Assembly (NCBI GenBank): GCA_002405435.1
Contig: DHLU01000240.1
Span: forward strand, 1 to 16,786
DNA length: 16,786 bases
Direction of reading: 5' to 3'
DNA from: Flavobacteriales bacterium UBA4660
GTDB lineage: Bacteria; Bacteroidota; Bacteroidia; Flavobacteriales_D; Sanyastnellaceae
Both the position numbers and the translations under genes were made by a program. Every line of letters starts with the position of its first letter. The first letter of the stretch is position 1. Below the pieces are notes generated by a model that saw only the letters and a list, made by a program, of their open reading frames with translations, was not told the DNA's origin and searched no databases. This document shows, in pieces, positions 14,708 through 16,786 of the stretch.

Positions 14708-16771
14708 ATGAATGCGGAAGTGACGACATCAGACAAGCTGTTTCAGCAACAAGTCAGTGAGGGAATTCCTGTTGCATTGCCTGCAACGCAGCCGTGGGAT
14801 CCTTCGGTCAGCCATGCGCCAGTGCGGCGTGACCTGTTGAGCACGGACGAGAAAAAACTAGCGGTCAGCAACGCACTCCGCTATTTTCCTGACACCTGGC
14901 ATGCCGAGCTCGCGCCTGAGTTTGCCAATGAGCTCAGGCGTTTCGGCCGCATATACATGCACCGGTTTAGGCCCGGGTACGCGATGTATGCGCGGCCCAT
15001 TGAGGCTTATCCGGCCCGTTGTGCCCAGGCGGCTGCCATCATGCTGATGATTCAGAATAACCTGGATCCGAGGGTGGCGCAGCATCCCCACGAGTTGATT
15101 ACATACGGAGGCAATGGTGCGGTATTTCAGAATTGGGCCCAGTACCGGCTCACTATGCAGTACCTGGCGGCCATGGAGGAAGACCAGACCCTGGTAATGT
15201 ATAGCGGCCACCCGTTGGGTTTGTTTCCTTCACACCGGGACGCGCCGCGCGTGGTGGTTACCAACGGCCTCATGATTCCCAATTACTCGCGCCAGGAAGA
15301 CTGGGAGCGTTTTAATGCCATGGGGGTCACCCAGTTTGGTCAGATGACAGCGGGCTCTTACATGTATATAGGCCCTCAGGGTATAGTGCACGGCACGACC
15401 ATTACCGTGATGAATGCCGCTCGGATGATGCGTGTTACCCGTCAACTTCCCGACGACTACCTTCCTCTTTTTGTAACCTCCGGACTAGGGGGTATGAGTG
15501 GCGCGCAGCCCAAAGCCGGCAACATCGCCGGTGTGATTTCTGTAACCGCCGAAGTGAATCCGCTCGCTGCCATGAAACGCCACGGCCAGGGATGGGTAGA
15601 CGAGGTGTTTGAAGATGCCTCGGCCTTGTGCGAGCGCATTCGTAAAGCCCGTCAGCACCGCGAGGTGGTTTCGCTTGCCTTTTTGGGCAATATTGTAGAG
15701 CTGTGGGAACTGCTCTACCGCGAAGAAATTTATCCGGATCTCGGCAGTGACCAGACCTCGTTGCATAATCCGTGGGCCGGGGGGTATTACCCCGCGGGTA
15801 TTTCCTTCGAAGAAGCAGGGGTAATGATGGCAGAGGCGCCGACGCAATTCCGCAGTTGTGTTCAGTCGAGTCTGGTAAGGCATGCCGAAGCCATTGCCCG
15901 GCATGTCGAAAAGGGCATGTACTTTTTTGATTACGGCAATGCCTTTTTGCTGGAGGCGGGCAGGGCAGGTGCCCCTGTGTGGTCTCCCGGTGTTGCCGCG
16001 GGTACTGTGGGGGAAGGCTGCGGCCGCGAATACATCTATCCGTCTTACGTGCAAGATATCCTGGGTCCCCTTTGTTTCGACTACGGCTTTGGTCCCTTTC
16101 GCTGGGTATGCTGCAGCGGCAGTGAGCGTGACCTTGTACGTACCGATGCCATTGCCCGTGAGGTTTTGGTGGAACTGGCAGTATCGGCGCCGCGTGAAAT
16201 TCGCCAGCAACTTGATGACAACATCAAATGGATTGAGGAGGCAGCATCGAATAAACTGGTGGTGGGTTCGCAGGCCCGTATACTCTATGCGGATGCGGAA
16301 GGGAGGATTGCAGTGGCGAAGGCCTTCAACGATGCCATAGCGCGTGGAGAAATCGGACCGGTCGTGCTTGGCCGTGACCACCACGATGTGAGCGGAACGG
16401 ATTCTCCCTTCCGGGAGACATCCAATATTTATGATGGTTCGCGTTTTACCGCAGATATGGCGGTGCAAAATTTTGCCGGAGATGCATTTCGCGGTGCCAC
16501 CTGGGTCAGCCTGCATAACGGAGGCGGAGTCGGTTGGGGAGAAGTGATCAATGGCGGCTTTGGTATGCTGCTCGATGGTTCAGCGGACAGTGAGCGCCGA
16601 CTTAAGATCATGTTGCACTGGGATGTCAACAACGGCATTGCCCGTCGGGCCTGGGCCCGCAACCGGGAGGCAGTTTTTGCTGCACAGCGCGCCATGGAGC
16701 AGGAGCCTAAACTCCGGGTAACCCTTGCCCATGAGGTAGCGCCTCAGTTGCTTGCAGGCCTGTTTTCCTAA
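14708..16771 (+). CDS. hutU: Urocanate hydratase
   Basis: Urocanase hydrates urocanate to imidazolonepropionate using tightly bound NAD+ as an electrophile; it is the second step of histidine breakdown in the cytoplasm. The 687-residue protein carries GGNGAVFQNWAQYRLTMQYL from residue 134, a SGHPLGLFPS motif, the NAD-binding GLGGMSGAQPKAG (259-271), the active-site region FRWVCCSGSERD with C468 and C469, and DHHDVSGTDSPFRET from residue 557. Bacterial urocanases such as that of Pseudomonas are about 550 residues; this one is closer in length to the longer form found in Bacteroidota and animals. The gene is complete and ends 15 bases before the window edge. Neither hutH, hutI nor a formimidoylglutamate gene is visible, so the rest of the pathway must lie downstream or elsewhere. 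Confidence 0.95.
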   Translation: MNAEVTTSDKLFQQQVSEGIPVALPATQPWDPSVSHAPVRRDLLSTDEKKLAVSNALRYFPDTWHAELAPEFANELRRFGRIYMHRFRPGYAMYARPIEAYPARCAQAAAIMLMIQNNLDPRVAQHPHELITYGGNGAVFQNWAQYRLTMQYLAAMEEDQTLVMYSGHPLGLFPSHRDAPRVVVTNGLMIPNYSRQEDWERFNAMGVTQFGQMTAGSYMYIGPQGIVHGTTITVMNAARMMRVTRQLPDDYLPLFVTSGLGGMSGAQPKAGNIAGVISVTAEVNPLAAMKRHGQGWVDEVFEDASALCERIRKARQHREVVSLAFLGNIVELWELLYREEIYPDLGSDQTSLHNPWAGGYYPAGISFEEAGVMMAEAPTQFRSCVQSSLVRHAEAIARHVEKGMYFFDYGNAFLLEAGRAGAPVWSPGVAAGTVGEGCGREYIYPSYVQDILGPLCFDYGFGPFRWVCCSGSERDLVRTDAIAREVLVELAVSAPREIRQQLDDNIKWIEEAASNKLVVGSQARILYADAEGRIAVAKAFNDAIARGEIGPVVLGRDHHDVSGTDSPFRETSNIYDGSRFTADMAVQNFAGDAFRGATWVSLHNGGGVGWGEVINGGFGMLLDGSADSERRLKIMLHWDVNNGIARRAWARNREAVFAAQRAMEQEPKLRVTLAHEVAPQLLAGLFS

Positions 16772-16786
16772 AGTTTCAGGCCCTTG

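Noticed and set aside
15485..16516. 343-codon minus-strand open frame antisense to hutU
   Set aside because: It lies fully inside a gene with unmistakable urocanase motifs, and its translation is rich in Arg, His and Ile without family features. It is a mirror frame of GC-rich coding DNA.

Overview
The window looks like a chromosomal stretch of a Bacteroidota bacterium, possibly near the Saprospiria (inference). The signs are a TonB-dependent receptor with an N-terminal carboxypeptidase-regulatory-like domain, a LytS/LytTR-type two-component pair, a DUF5522 protein, the long Bacteroidota-style amidophosphoribosyltransferase, a VPS10/BNR-type secreted beta-propeller, starts without clear Shine-Dalgarno sequences, and a TAnnTTTG -7 element. 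No tRNA, rRNA, CRISPR array, insertion sequence or prophage gene was seen.

Layout. Positions 1-1759 (minus) hold a long open frame for a secreted beta-propeller protein. It runs off the left edge and its 5' end is broken by an in-frame stop. Positions 1763-2237 hold no convincing gene but contain small palindromes. On the plus strand follow thiL (thiamine-monophosphate kinase), a flavin amine oxidase with a Tat-like and lipoprotein signal, and a small exported protein of unknown function that overlaps the oxidase by 4 bp. On the minus strand come a conserved alpha-helical protein of unknown function, a PurF-type amidophosphoribosyltransferase, and a PLP enzyme of the ACC deaminase/D-cysteine desulfhydrase family.

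Divergent from the PLP gene is a tight plus-strand operon: a TonB-dependent receptor (10196-12565), a four-helix membrane histidine kinase (12590-13672) and a LytTR response regulator (13647-14408). The 97-bp divergent intergenic region contains an exact 10-bp direct repeat, GTCAATTCAC-N11-GTCAATTCAC (21-bp period). This is the architecture recognised by LytTR regulators and is the most interesting signal here. It suggests that the regulator controls its own receptor operon, the divergent PLP enzyme, or both. The window ends with a 63-residue cysteine-rich DUF5522 protein 9 bp upstream of a complete urocanate hydratase gene (hutU), the second step of histidine degradation; no other hut gene is visible.

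Most genes are core metabolism. The receptor-kinase-regulator operon with its candidate operator, and the exported amine oxidase with its unknown partner, are the parts most likely to hold undescribed biology.
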